This document shows positions 9,459 to 19,605 of a stretch of DNA of 64,000 bases, piece by piece; positions within the stretch are counted from its first letter, which is position 1; each line of letters begins with the position of its first letter. The stretch comes from Metapseudomonas otitidis (GTDB lineage: Bacteria; Pseudomonadota; Gammaproteobacteria; Pseudomonadales; Pseudomonadaceae). Location: assembly GCF_900111835.1 (NCBI RefSeq), contig NZ_FOJP01000003.1:1-64000 (forward strand), read 5' to 3'. Both the position numbers and the translations under genes were made by a program. Below the pieces are notes generated by a model, which was not told the DNA's origin, searched no databases, and worked only from the letters and a program-made list of their open reading frames with translations.

Positions 9459-10241
9459 ATGCCCCGTTTCGCTGCCAACCTGTCCATGCTGTTCACCGAG
9501 GTGGACTTCTTGGACCGTTTCGCCGCCGCCGCCGAAGCCGGCTTCAGCGGCGTCGAGTACCTCTTCCCCTATGACTACCCGGCCGAGGAGATCAAGGCCC
9601 GCCTGGACGCCAACGGCCTGGAGCAGGTGCTGTTCAACCTGCCAGCCGGCGACTGGGCCAAGGGTGAGCGCGGCATCGCCTGCCACCCCGATCGCATCGA
9701 GGAATTCCGCGCCGGCGTCGACAAGGCCATCGCCTACGCCAAGGTCCTGGGCAACAAGCAGGTCAACTGCCTGGCCGGCATCCGCCCGCAGGGCCACAGC
9801 TGCGAGGTGATCGAGAACACCTTCCTCAACAACCTCGAATACGCCGCCGAGCGCCTCGAAGCCGCCGGCATCACGCTGGTGATGGAGATGATCAACACCC
9901 TCGACATCCCCGGCTTCTACCTGCAGACCACCCGCCAGGCGCTGGATGTCCGCGAGAAGGTAGGCAGCCCCAACCTGTTCCTGCAGTACGACATCTACCA
10001 CATGCAAATCATGGAGGGAGACCTGGCCCGTACCCTGGAACGCAACCTCCCCGCTATCCACCACGTGCAGCTGGCCGACAACCCCGGCCGCCACGAACCG
10101 GGCACCGGCGAGATCAACTACCGCTTCCTCTTCCAGCACCTCGACCGCATCGGCTACCAGGGCTGGATCGGCTGCGAGTACAAGCCCGCCACCACGACCG
10201 CCGCCGGCCTGGGCTGGCTGAAAACCCACAACGCCATCTAA
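9459..10241 (+). CDS. hyi: Hydroxypyruvate isomerase
   Basis: Hyi interconverts hydroxypyruvate and tartronate semialdehyde. The 260-residue protein is a TIM-barrel of the xylose-isomerase-like family, with typical segments MPRFAANLSMLFTEVDFLDR, NCLAGIRP, TLVMEMINTLDIPGFYL (containing a conserved metal-binding glutamate), LFLQYDIYHMQ and IGCEYKPA. The start is ATG 9459, behind GAGGAGA. It is cytoplasmic. It lies between gcl and glxR in the standard order, and the gap to glxR is only 16 bases with its own ribosome-binding site (AACGAGG), so co-transcription is expected. Confidence 0.95.
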   Translation: MPRFAANLSMLFTEVDFLDRFAAAAEAGFSGVEYLFPYDYPAEEIKARLDANGLEQVLFNLPAGDWAKGERGIACHPDRIEEFRAGVDKAIAYAKVLGNKQVNCLAGIRPQGHSCEVIENTFLNNLEYAAERLEAAGITLVMEMINTLDIPGFYLQTTRQALDVREKVGSPNLFLQYDIYHMQIMEGDLARTLERNLPAIHHVQLADNPGRHEPGTGEINYRFLFQHLDRIGYQGWIGCEYKPATTTAAGLGWLKTHNAI

Positions 10242-10257
10242 TAACGAGGTATTCCAC

Positions 10258-11148
10258 ATGGCCAAGATCGGATTCATCGGCACCGGCATCATGGGCCTGC
10301 CCATGGCGCAGAACCTGCAGAAAGCCGGCCACCAGCTGTTCCTCTCCAACCACCATGACAAGGCCCCTGCCGCGCTCGTCGAGGCCGGCGCCATCGCCCT
10401 GGCCAACCCCCGCGAAGTGGCCCAGGAAGCCGAGTTCATCATCGTCATGGTGCCGGACACCCCGCAGGTCGAAGACGTACTGTTCCGCAAGGACGGCATC
10501 GCCGAAGGCGTGGGCCCGAACAAGGTGGTGATCGACATGAGCTCCATCTCCCCCACTGCCACCAAGGCCTTCGCCGAGAAGATCAAGGCCACCGGCGCCA
10601 CCTACCTCGACGCCCCCGTCTCCGGCGGTGAAGTCGGCGCCAAGGCCGCGACCCTGAGCATCATGGTCGGCGGCTGTCCGAATGCCTTCGAACGCGCCCT
10701 GCCGCTGTTCCAGGCCATGGGCAAGAACATCACCCGCGTCGGCGGCAGCGGTGACGGCCAGACCGCCAAGGTGGCCAACCAGATCATCGTCGCGCTGAAC
10801 ATCCAGGCCGTTGCCGAGGCCCTGCTGTTCGCCGCCCGCAACGGTGCCGACCCGGCCAAGGTGCGTGAGGCGCTGATGGGCGGCTTCGCCGGCTCGAAGA
10901 TCCTCGAAGTGCACGGCGAGCGCATGATCAAGGGCACCTTCGATCCGGGCTTCCGTATCAACCTGCACCAGAAGGACCTCAACCTGGCCCTCTCCGGCGC
11001 CCGCGAACTGGGCCTCAACCTGCCCAACACCGCCAACGCCCAGCAGGTGTTCAGCACCTGCGCCGCCCTGGGCGGCAGCGGCTGGGACCACTCCGCGCTG
11101 ATCAAGGGCCTGGAGCACATGGCCAACTTCTCCATCCGCAAGGAGTAA
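10258..11148 (+). CDS. glxR: 2-hydroxy-3-oxopropionate (tartronate semialdehyde) reductase
   Basis: GlxR reduces tartronate semialdehyde to D-glycerate with NAD(P)H. The 296-residue protein is a beta-hydroxyacid dehydrogenase: Rossmann motif IGFIGTGIMGLPMAQNL at residues 3-19, substrate-binding signature DAPVSGGEVGAKAATLSIMVGG around 118-139, and the catalytic lysine region GQTAKVANQIIVALNIQ. The C-terminal helical domain ends HMANFSIRKE. It follows hyi by 16 bp. A 222-bp gap with a very strong hairpin separates it from ttuD, so downstream expression may be tuned separately. Confidence 0.95.
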   Translation: MAKIGFIGTGIMGLPMAQNLQKAGHQLFLSNHHDKAPAALVEAGAIALANPREVAQEAEFIIVMVPDTPQVEDVLFRKDGIAEGVGPNKVVIDMSSISPTATKAFAEKIKATGATYLDAPVSGGEVGAKAATLSIMVGGCPNAFERALPLFQAMGKNITRVGGSGDGQTAKVANQIIVALNIQAVAEALLFAARNGADPAKVREALMGGFAGSKILEVHGERMIKGTFDPGFRINLHQKDLNLALSGARELGLNLPNTANAQQVFSTCAALGGSGWDHSALIKGLEHMANFSIRKE

Positions 11149-11253
11149 GGCGTTTGCCGCCGGGTGCATGAGCCGGTCCACGGATCGGTTTATCCTCGGC
11201 GAACCCCAATCGACTGCCCTGGCCCGAGGTGACACGGCGCCAGAGGCCAGGGT

Positions 11254-11310
11254 GGTCGATCCCAGTCCCGAGCGGCCCCGCACCCCGGCCGCTCGGGACT
11301 GGGATCGGCC
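11254..11310. repeat. Long inverted repeat (24-bp arms) between glxR and ttuD
   Basis: The arms 11254-11277 and 11287-11310 are complementary over 24 bp with a single T/C difference, which is a G-U wobble in RNA; the inner 21 bp (11257-11277 with 11287-11307) are perfect. The loop is 9 bases (CCGCACCCC). No U-tract follows. This is much longer than an ordinary terminator and lies inside the operon, suggesting a processing, stability or attenuation element, or a small repeat element. Confidence 0.8.
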
Positions 11311-11370
11311 CGCCCGACGCCCCAGGCCGACGGTAGCCCCCGAACCACTGCCCTGCCCTGGAGCCCCCTC

Positions 11371-12640
<1,270 letters not shown>

Positions 12641-12651
<11 letters not shown>

Positions 12652-14056
12652 CAAGAAAGTGAAGATCCTCGCCACCCTCGGGCCGGCGATCAAAGGCATC
12701 GACGACATCCGCGACCTGGTGAAGGCCGGCGTCAACCTGTTCCGCCTGAACTTCAGCCACGGCGAGCACGCCGACCACGCCCAGCGCTACCAGTGGGTGC
12801 GCGAGGTGGAACGCGAGCTGGGCCACCCCATCGGCATCCTCATGGACCTGCAAGGGCCCAAGCTGCGGGTCGGCCGCTTCGCCGAAGGCAAGGTCCAGCT
12901 GGAGCGCGACCAGGCCTTCCGCCTCGACCTCGACGCCCGCCCCGGCGACAGCCAACGGGTCAACCTGCCCCACCCGGAGATCATCCAGGCCCTGGAGCCG
13001 GGCATGAGCCTGCTGCTGGACGACGGCCGCCTGCGCCTGCAGGTGACCGCCAAGCATGCCGACGCGGTGGAAACCCGCGTGATCGCCGGCGGCGAGCTGT
13101 CCGACCGCAAGGGCGTGAACGTGCCCGAGGCGGTGCTGCAGCTCTCCCCCCTGACCGCCAAGGACCGCCGTGACCTGGACTTCGGCCTGGAGCTGGGCGT
13201 GGACTGGGTGGCGCTGTCGTTCGTCCAGCGCCCCGAGGACATCGTCGAAGCCCGCGAGCTGATCCAGGGCCGCGCCGCGCTGATGGCCAAGATCGAGAAG
13301 CCCTCCGCCGTGCAGCACCTGGAGGCCATCGCCCGCCTGTGCGACGCCATCATGGTGGCCCGTGGCGACCTGGGGGTCGAAGTGCCGGCCGAGAACGTGC
13401 CGCGCATCCAGAAGGACATCATCCGCACCTGCCGCCAGCTCGGCCGGCCGGTGGTGGTGGCGACCCAGATGCTCGAGTCCATGCGCTTCTCCCCGGCGCC
13501 GACCCGCGCCGAAGTCACCGACGTGGCCCACGCCGTGGCCGAAGGCGCCGACACCGTGATGCTGTCGGCCGAGACCGCCTCCGGCGACTACCCGCTGGAA
13601 ACGGTGCAGATGATGAGCAAGATCATCCGCCAGGTGGAGAACGGCCCGGACTTCCAGAGCCAGCTCGACGTGGCCCGCCCCCAGGCCGAAGCCACGGCCT
13701 CCGACGCCATCAGTTGCGCCATCCGCCGCATCAGCAGCATCCTCCCCGTGGCCGTGCTGGTGAACTACACCGAGTCCGGCGCCTCCAGCCTGCGCGCCTC
13801 CCGCGAACGGCCCAAGGCGCCGATCCTCAGCCTGACGCCGAACCTGGCCACGGCGCGGCGCCTGACCCTGGCCTGGGGTGTCTACTCGGTGGTCAACGCC
13901 CGCCTGCACCGCGTCGAGGAGATCACCGGCACCGCCCTGGAGATCGCCCGTGGCCAGAATATGGCCCGCACGGGAGACACCCTGGTGATCACCGCCGGCG
14001 TCCCCCTCGGCACGCCCGGCTCCACCAACCTGCTGCGTATCGAACAACTGTCCTGA
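12641..14056 (+). CDS. pykF: Pyruvate kinase
   Basis: It converts phosphoenolpyruvate and ADP to pyruvate and ATP. The 471-residue length is normal. Motifs include KVKILATLGPAIKG with FRLNFSHG (residues 4-38), MDLQGPKLRVG, the active-site segment LMAKIEKPSAVQHLEAI containing the catalytic lysine, MVARGDLGVE, and TQMLESM. It corresponds by synteny to pykF (PA1498) of P. aeruginosa. The ATG at 12641 lies inside the end of ttuD (11-base overlap), so the last two genes of the operon are translationally linked and carry glycerate through to pyruvate. Confidence 0.94.
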
Positions 14057-14062
14057 GGTGAA

Positions 14063-14086
14063 GCGGGCCGGCACGTATCGGCCCGC
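14063..14086 (+). terminator. Possible terminator after the gcl-pyk operon
   Basis: GCGGGCCG (14063-14070) and CGGCCCGC (14079-14086) form an 8-bp GC stem seven bases after the pyk stop. There is no clear U-tract, so termination efficiency is uncertain. Confidence 0.4.
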
Positions 14087-14175
14087 CGCCTCCCAGCCCC
14101 GGCGCGGCCCGCCCATGCAGCGAGCCGCGCCTGACGTGCCCACGAGCCGTCCCACGCGTTCTTTCGACTGCCACC

Positions 14176-15102
14176 ATGCGAAGCCCACACCCAACCCTCC
14201 GGGGCTGGTTCATCGGCCCCCTCAACGGGGTGAGCCAGGTATTCCTGCAACGTCATCCGGGCTGCGGCGCCGTGCTGCTGCTCGCCATCTTCCTCGGGGC
14301 ACCCAGCCTGCTGCCCTACGCCGTGTTGGGTACCTGGAGTGCCTGGTTCATCGCCCGTTGCCTGGGCGCAGCCCCTGACGACCTCGACGCCGGCCTCTAT
14401 GGCTACAACGGCTGCCTGCTGGGCCTGCTGCTCGGGTTGCGCCTGGAGGGCGAGGCGCTGCTGCCGCTGTTCGTCATCGCCGCAGCCGGGCTGTCGAGCC
14501 TGGTGATGCGCCCTCTGCTGCGTGCCTCGCGCCACCACGACGGCCTGCCGGTGTACACCAGCCCCTTCGTGGCGCTGGGCTGGATCAGCCTGTGGCTGGC
14601 CGGCCTGCTGCCGCCGCCCCAGCCGGACGACACGCCCTGGCCCCAGGTGACCCTGGCGGACGGTGGCCTCGCCCTGTTGCGCAGCTTCGGCCAGGTGATC
14701 TTCCTCGACAGCCCCGCTGCCGGGGCCTGCGTCCTCGCCGCCCTGGCCCTCGCCAGCTGGCGCGTGGCGGCCTGGGCCCTGCTGGGCGCCGGCTCGGCGC
14801 TACTGCTGGGCATGACCCTGGCGCTGCCGCACACGGCCGTGATGGGTGGGCTGTTCGGCCTCAACGGCGTACTCATCGCCATCGCCCTCGGCCAGGGTGT
14901 CCGCAGCCTGCCCCACGTGCTGCTGGGGGTGGGGCTGGGCCTGCTGCTGCAACCCGGCTTCGCCGCCCTGGGGCTGCCGGCCATGACCGCACCCTTCATC
15001 CTCGCCTGCTGGCTGGTGCTGGCCGGTGGGCGCCTGCTGCGGGACAGCGCCCGGCGCACTGCCGACAACGCCCATGCGCTGCGCCGTGCCCGCCGCCTTT
15101 GA
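14176..15102 (+). CDS. Urea transporter (UT family)
   Basis: The 308-residue integral membrane protein has about ten hydrophobic segments arranged as two homologous halves. Each half has the urea-channel signature: GLYGYNGCLLGLLLG around residue 74 and GLFGLNGVLIAIALG around 225, plus the TAPFILACW motif near 279 typical of UT proteins. It mediates urea passage across the inner membrane. No urease gene is in the window, but urea is a by-product of ureide breakdown, the source of glyoxylate for the operon just upstream. The ATG at 14176 has only a weak ribosome-binding site. Confidence 0.88.
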   Translation: MRSPHPTLRGWFIGPLNGVSQVFLQRHPGCGAVLLLAIFLGAPSLLPYAVLGTWSAWFIARCLGAAPDDLDAGLYGYNGCLLGLLLGLRLEGEALLPLFVIAAAGLSSLVMRPLLRASRHHDGLPVYTSPFVALGWISLWLAGLLPPPQPDDTPWPQVTLADGGLALLRSFGQVIFLDSPAAGACVLAALALASWRVAAWALLGAGSALLLGMTLALPHTAVMGGLFGLNGVLIAIALGQGVRSLPHVLLGVGLGLLLQPGFAALGLPAMTAPFILACWLVLAGGRLLRDSARRTADNAHALRRARRL

Positions 15103-15190
15103 AAGACCATTTCAAGAGAGGCTCAGAACATTGCACGACGGCCGCCGGCCGGGCATCGTGAGCCTCCCTGCCACTGCAACCGGGCCCACC

Positions 15191-15814
15191 ATGAGCCGAC
15201 TCGATCCGACCCGCTGGAACCGCCTCTGGCAGCAGCTGGGTGCCACAGCCCCCGCCGATAGCTTCGAGCACCTGCTGGCGGCCTATTCCGCACCGGACCG
15301 CGCCTACCACAGCGACGCCCACATCGCGGCCTGCCTGGCGCACTTCGACACCTGGCAACACCTGGCCGGGCACCCACACCTCGTCGAACTGGCGCTCTGG
15401 ACCCACGACCTGGTCTACGACACCCGCCGCCAGGACAACGAAGCCGCCAGCGCCGAGCAGGCAGTGGCCTGGCTGGAGGCCGCCGGGCTCGGGCACCACG
15501 GCGAGGCCGTTCGCGCGCTCATTCTCGCCACCTGCCACCAGGCACCGCCGCAAGGTGCCGACGCCGGGCTGGTGGTCGACCTCGACCTGTCCATCCTCGC
15601 GGCCCCGCCGCCGGTGTACGACGCCTACGAAACCGCCATCCGCCAGGAGTACCACTGGGTGCCGGAGCCGCTGTTCCGGGCCGGGCGCAGCAAACTCCTG
15701 AAGCAGCTCCTGGCGCACCCGGCGCTCTACCACAACGCCCCGCTGGCCGAGCGCTGGGAGCAGCCGGCCCGGCAGAACCTGCAGCGGGCCCTGCTTGCCC
15801 TCGGCGCAGAATAA
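15191..15814 (+). CDS. HD-superfamily metal-dependent phosphohydrolase-like protein (COG4339)
   Basis: The 207-residue cytoplasmic protein has an HD-type metal site: AYHSDAHIAACLAHF (residues 38-52) and the HD pair in LALWTHDLVYD (around 75-85), then an NEAASAEQA helix and VVDLDLSIL. This matches the predicted HD phosphohydrolase family COG4339, which has no assigned substrate. I start at ATG 15191 (MSRLDPTRWNRLW), where homology begins; the longer frame upstream overlaps the urea transporter end and is not supported. It follows the transporter by 88 bp and may be co-transcribed. Confidence 0.8.
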   Translation: MSRLDPTRWNRLWQQLGATAPADSFEHLLAAYSAPDRAYHSDAHIAACLAHFDTWQHLAGHPHLVELALWTHDLVYDTRRQDNEAASAEQAVAWLEAAGLGHHGEAVRALILATCHQAPPQGADAGLVVDLDLSILAAPPPVYDAYETAIRQEYHWVPEPLFRAGRSKLLKQLLAHPALYHNAPLAERWEQPARQNLQRALLALGAE

Positions 15815-15896
15815 GCAAATTACTTTTCAGTTCTTTAAAGCATATGCAGCCAGCCGCTATAGTCCCGCTCCTCACTCCGCCAAGAAGGAACGCACA
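15815..15896 (+). promoter_or_regulatory. AT-rich promoter region of sulfate-binding protein gene
   Basis: A markedly AT-rich stretch (about 15813-15848) precedes a TATAGT -10-like hexamer near 15858, just ahead of the gene start at 15897. AT-rich upstream regions are usual for CysB-activated sulfate genes; CysB control is inferred from gene function only. Confidence 0.4.
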
Positions 15897-16895
15897 GTGA
15901 AACGACTGTTCTCCGCCTCGCTCCTCGCCGCAGGTCTCGCCCTGGCCGGTGCCGCCCATGCCGCACCGCCGCTGCTCAACGTCTCCTACGACGTGATGCG
16001 CGACTTCTACAAGGACTACAACGCCGCCTTCCAGAAGCACTGGAAAGCGGAAAAGGGCGAGAACGTCACCCTGCAGATGTCCCACGGCGGCTCCAGCAAG
16101 CAGGCCCGTGCCGTGATCGACGGCCTGCCGGCCGACGTCATCACCATGAACCAAGCCACCGACATCGACGCCCTCGCCGACAACGGCGGCCTGGTGCCGA
16201 AGAACTGGGCCGAGCGCCTGCCGAACAACAGCGCACCGTTCACCTCCGCCACCGTGTTCATCGTGCGCAAGGGCAACCCCAAGGGCCTGAAGGACTGGCC
16301 GGACCTGGTGAAGGACGGCGTGCAGGTGGTGGTGCCCAACCCCAAGACCTCGGGCAACGGCCGCTACACCTACCTCTCCGCCTGGGGCTACGTGCTGAAG
16401 AACGGGGGCGATGAAGAGAAGGCCAAGGCCTTCGTCGGCCAGCTGTTCAAGCACGTGCCGGTGCTGGACACCGGTGGCCGTGCCGCCACCACCACCTTCA
16501 TGCAGAACCAGATCGGCGACGTGCTGGTGACCTTCGAGAACGAAGCCGAGATGATCGCCCGTGAATTCGGACGCGGTGGCTTCGAGGTGGTCTACCCCAG
16601 CGTTTCCGCCGAGGCCGAGCCGCCGGTGGCTGTGGTCGACAAGGTGGTGGACAAGAAAGGCACCCGCGAAACCGCCGAGGCCTACCTGAAGTACCTGTGG
16701 AGCGACGAGGGCCAGACCATCGCCGCCAACAACTACTTGCGCCCGCGCAACCCGGAGATCCTCGCCAAGTTCTCCGACCGCTTCCCGAAGGTGGACTTCT
16801 TCTCCGTGGAGAAGACCTTCGGCAGCTGGCGTGACGTGCAGAAGACCCACTTCCAGGACGGTGGCGTGTTCGACCAGGTCTACACCGCCCAGTGA
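15897..16895 (+). CDS. Periplasmic sulfate/thiosulfate-binding protein (Sbp/CysP family)
   Basis: The 332-residue protein has a signal peptide (MKRLFSASLLAAGLALAGAAHA) cut near residue 22, then the family motif LLNVSYDVMRDFYKDYN. Other Sbp signatures are LQMSHGGSSKQARAVIDGLPAD, NPKTSGNGRYTYLSAWGY and LKYLWSDEGQTIAA. It delivers sulfate or thiosulfate to the CysTWA transporter, whose genes are not in this window; by position it resembles PA1493. The start is GTG 15897 with AAGGAA six bases upstream, rather than an ATG 102 bases earlier in the preceding gene's tail. Confidence 0.93.
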   Translation: MKRLFSASLLAAGLALAGAAHAAPPLLNVSYDVMRDFYKDYNAAFQKHWKAEKGENVTLQMSHGGSSKQARAVIDGLPADVITMNQATDIDALADNGGLVPKNWAERLPNNSAPFTSATVFIVRKGNPKGLKDWPDLVKDGVQVVVPNPKTSGNGRYTYLSAWGYVLKNGGDEEKAKAFVGQLFKHVPVLDTGGRAATTTFMQNQIGDVLVTFENEAEMIAREFGRGGFEVVYPSVSAEAEPPVAVVDKVVDKKGTRETAEAYLKYLWSDEGQTIAANNYLRPRNPEILAKFSDRFPKVDFFSVEKTFGSWRDVQKTHFQDGGVFDQVYTAQ

Positions 16896-16900
16896 CCCAG

Positions 16901-16926
16901 CAGGGCCCGGCCAGCGCCGGGCCCTG
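16901..16926. terminator. Terminator hairpin between convergent genes
   Basis: CAGGGCCCGGC (16901-16911) and GCCGGGCCCTG (16916-16926) form a perfect 11-bp stem with loop CAGC, followed by TCGTTTC on the plus strand. It sits between the sulfate-binding protein gene and the convergent aminopeptidase gene and can stop both transcripts. Confidence 0.75.
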
Positions 16927-16931
16927 TCGTT

Positions 16932-18026
16932 TCAGCCGCGCCAGCCCTGGGCGCGCAGCGCCTCCAGCAACACATCCCCTTCCAGCGCCGGCACCCGGCG
17001 CCCATCCGCCGTGACCATCGCCCGCCCGGCCAACAGTGCATTGACGATGGCCTCCTCCACCGCCTCTGCCGCCGCCGAGAACAGCGGGGAGATGTGGTCG
17101 TTATTGACCATTGCCAGCGGTGTGCTGAACGGCAGGTCCTTGCGCGCGTAGTCCGCCGGCGGCAGGTTGCGGTTGCCGGTGGCGAAGGCCAGGAAGATGT
17201 CGCCGCTGGAGTCCTCGGTGCCGCCGCCGGTCCGGGCGATACCGATGGAGGCGCGCTGGGCCAGGCGCTGGCACTGGTGCGGCAGCAGCGGCGCGTCGGT
17301 GGCGATGATCACCACGATCGAGCCCATGCCGGGGGTATCACGCTCGGCGAAGGGCGACTCGATCTCGGTCAGCACGCGTCCTACCGGGTAGCCGTCCACC
17401 CGCAGCTCACGGCGCACGCCGTGGTTGGCCTGCACCAGCGCCCCCACCGCCCAGCCACCCTGCTCCGCCGGCAGCTGCCGGGAGGCGGTGCCGATCCCGC
17501 CCTTGAATTCGTGACAGATCATCCCGGTGCCACCACCCACGGCGCCCTCCTCCACGGCACCGCTGCGCGCCTCGGCCAGGGCCTGGCGCACCTGCTCGGG
17601 GCCGACGTGCTGGCCCCAGATGTCGTTGAGCAAACCGTCGTAGGTCTCCATCACCACCGGCATGCACCAGTACACCGCCTGCCCGGCCTGCTCGCGCTCG
17701 GCCGCCACCAGGGCATCGCGCACCACGCCGACACTGTGGGTGTTGGTGATGGCCAGCGGCGTGGTCAGCAGGCCCGCCTCGCGGATCCACTCCAGGCCGG
17801 TGGCGTCACCGTTGCCATTGAGCACATGGCAACCGGCGAAGCAGGGTTGCTGGCGGGCCGAACCCTCGCGGGGCTGCACCAGGGTCACCCCGGTGCGCAC
17901 CGGCTTGCCGTCGCGCACCTCCTCCAGCGTGCTGTGGCCGACCCGGACCCCGGGCACATCGGTGATGGCGTTGAGCGGGCCGGGCGTACCCAGGCCGATG
18001 CGGATTCCCAATTGACGCGCGCGCAT
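16932..18026 (-). CDS. P1-family (S58) self-processing aminopeptidase, DmpA type
   Basis: The 364-residue protein resembles L-aminopeptidase D-Ala-esterase/amidase DmpA and beta-peptidyl aminopeptidases, N-terminal-nucleophile enzymes that cleave themselves at a Gly-Ser bond. The expected pieces are present: ITDVPGVRVGHSTL near the start, GAVGGGTGMICHEFKGGIGT, the oxyanion-hole Asn in QANHG (N201), the GMGSI cleavage site (G235/S236, S236 the nucleophile), and EDSSGD around 271-276. The start is the ATG ending at 18026, with AAGGAG upstream. It lies 16 bp behind an APC permease and probably acts on an imported amide or peptide. Confidence 0.88.
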   Translation of the reverse strand: MRARQLGIRIGLGTPGPLNAITDVPGVRVGHSTLEEVRDGKPVRTGVTLVQPREGSARQQPCFAGCHVLNGNGDATGLEWIREAGLLTTPLAITNTHSVGVVRDALVAAEREQAGQAVYWCMPVVMETYDGLLNDIWGQHVGPEQVRQALAEARSGAVEEGAVGGGTGMICHEFKGGIGTASRQLPAEQGGWAVGALVQANHGVRRELRVDGYPVGRVLTEIESPFAERDTPGMGSIVVIIATDAPLLPHQCQRLAQRASIGIARTGGGTEDSSGDIFLAFATGNRNLPPADYARKDLPFSTPLAMVNNDHISPLFSAAAEAVEEAIVNALLAGRAMVTADGRRVPALEGDVLLEALRAQGWRG

Positions 18027-18042
18027 GGCGACTCCTTGTGGT

Positions 18043-19407
18043 TCAAAGCTTCTGGAAGGCCGGGCTGAACTTGCCATAGGTGCAGTAGAAGATCACCGAG
18101 ACGGCCAGCAGCCCGAGGATGATGAGCAGGTCCCGGCTGGAGGCCGCCAGGCCCAGGTTGACCAGCAGCGCCGCGGCACCACCGGCAGCCAACAGGGCCG
18201 GCAACGGCCAGAACGGCATGCGGTAGCTGTGTTCCAGGTCACGCCGCAGCACCCGGCTGAACAGGCCGCACAGCCCCACCACCAGGTAGACCAGGACGAT
18301 CAGCAGCACCGTGAACGAAGTCAGTTCGGCCAGGTTGGAGCTGAAGCTGAGCAGCGCCGAGGGCACCGCCAAGAACAGCGTGGCCAGCCAGGGCGAATCC
18401 CAGCGCGGATGAATGCGGGTGAAGGTGCGGTTGAGGGTCGGCATCCACAGCTCGTCGCGGCCGCTGCTGAAGATGACCCGGCCGATCTGGATGACGATGG
18501 CGACGATGGCGTTGAACACCGAGAGGAAGATACCGGCGCTGACCCAGCGCGACAGCGTCTCGTTGCCCAGGCTGGCGAGCAGGTAGCCGATGGGGTCGGG
18601 GCTGGCGATCAGGGTCTCCAGCGAGGGCGCGCCGATGATCAACGCGGTGAGCGGCACCAGCTCGATCACCACCACCAGCACCAGGGACCACAGCACCGCC
18701 TTGTGCACGCCCCGGCCGCCGCATTTCATGTCCTCGGCCATCAGCACCGCGCTGCCGTAGCCGTTGTAGGAGAACAGCGCCGTGCCCACCGCGCCCAGCA
18801 CCAGCGCCATGGGCGCCGCCTGGAGCACGCCGCCATCGAGGATCTGCGGGTGCAGCAGCACGCTGGCCGGCTGACTGGGGTTGCCGAAGCCCAGGCCGAC
18901 GATCACCAGCAGCGCGGCCACCTCCAGCAACAGGCAGAGGCCGGTGACCCAGGCGTTGACCTTGATGTTGAGAATGCCCAGCGCGTAGCTGGCGACGACG
19001 ATGGTCAGCGCCACCGTCTGGCTGTCGAACGCCGTGCCCAGCGCGCGGTTGAGGTAGGTGGCGGCACCGGTGGCCAGCACCGGCGGGATGAACAGCAGCA
19101 TGGCCAGCACCGTGAGGAAGGTGGCGTAGCCGGCCAGCCCACCGAAGATGCGCTTGGCGTAGACGTACTCCCCGCCGGCCGAGCGGTGCGCACGGCCCAG
19201 TTCGGCGTAGCAGCAGGCGAACATCAGGGCCAGCACGCCGGCCAGGGCGAAGGCCATGAAGGCGCCGCTGCCGGCCTGCTGGATGGCGAAGGGGGCGATC
19301 ACGAAGATGGAACTGGCGGGGGTGACCCCGGAGACGGTGATGGCGACGACATCGGCGGTGCCGAGACTGGGTTTGAGACGGCCGCCCGCAGGCGTGGAAG
19401 CGCTCAT
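18043..19407 (-). CDS. APC-family amino acid/amine permease
   Basis: The 454-residue membrane protein has about 12 hydrophobic segments. The first carries the APC consensus (VVAITVSGVTPASSIFVIAPFAIQQAG), followed by the GRAHRSAGGEYVYAKRIFG loop typical of amino acid permeases of COG0531. Substrate cannot be read from sequence. It is first in a two-gene unit with the DmpA-type peptidase, so transporter and hydrolase likely handle the same amino acid derivative, and it is divergent from a LuxR-type regulator that probably controls the pair. It corresponds to PA1485 by position. Confidence 0.87.
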   Translation of the reverse strand: MSASTPAGGRLKPSLGTADVVAITVSGVTPASSIFVIAPFAIQQAGSGAFMAFALAGVLALMFACCYAELGRAHRSAGGEYVYAKRIFGGLAGYATFLTVLAMLLFIPPVLATGAATYLNRALGTAFDSQTVALTIVVASYALGILNIKVNAWVTGLCLLLEVAALLVIVGLGFGNPSQPASVLLHPQILDGGVLQAAPMALVLGAVGTALFSYNGYGSAVLMAEDMKCGGRGVHKAVLWSLVLVVVIELVPLTALIIGAPSLETLIASPDPIGYLLASLGNETLSRWVSAGIFLSVFNAIVAIVIQIGRVIFSSGRDELWMPTLNRTFTRIHPRWDSPWLATLFLAVPSALLSFSSNLAELTSFTVLLIVLVYLVVGLCGLFSRVLRRDLEHSYRMPFWPLPALLAAGGAAALLVNLGLAASSRDLLIILGLLAVSVIFYCTYGKFSPAFQKL

Positions 19408-19512
19408 ATCCTGATCCTCTGGTTGTTATTGGGATTGAGGCAGACATCAAGCAGTACGCAATGGCGCTTCTTGCGGCGCCGGTTGGTGGGCCGATTCTGG
19501 GCGGGGCCCGGC

Positions 19513-19540
19513 CGTGCGCCAATCACCCTATTGGCGTACG
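19513..19540. promoter_or_regulatory. Candidate operator: imperfect palindrome in permease/LuxR divergent region
   Basis: CGTGCGCCAAT (19513-19523) and ATTGGCGTACG (19530-19540) are inverted repeats matching at 10 of 11 positions, separated by six bases. The site lies 66 bp before the regulator start and about 105 bp before the permease start, as expected for a dimeric LuxR-type protein controlling both. Confidence 0.55.
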
Positions 19541-19605
19541 CCCCCTTGAGGCCGGGGGAGCGGATCGGACAAGCTGGCCTCCCCCTTTTCGATCTGGAGC
19601 ACCGC

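Noticed and set aside
18025-19605. Open frame continuing upstream of the LuxR-type regulator, suggesting a 794-residue fusion protein
   Set aside because: The upstream part is antisense to the permease; the regulator has its own ATG at 19606 with a ribosome-binding site and normal length.
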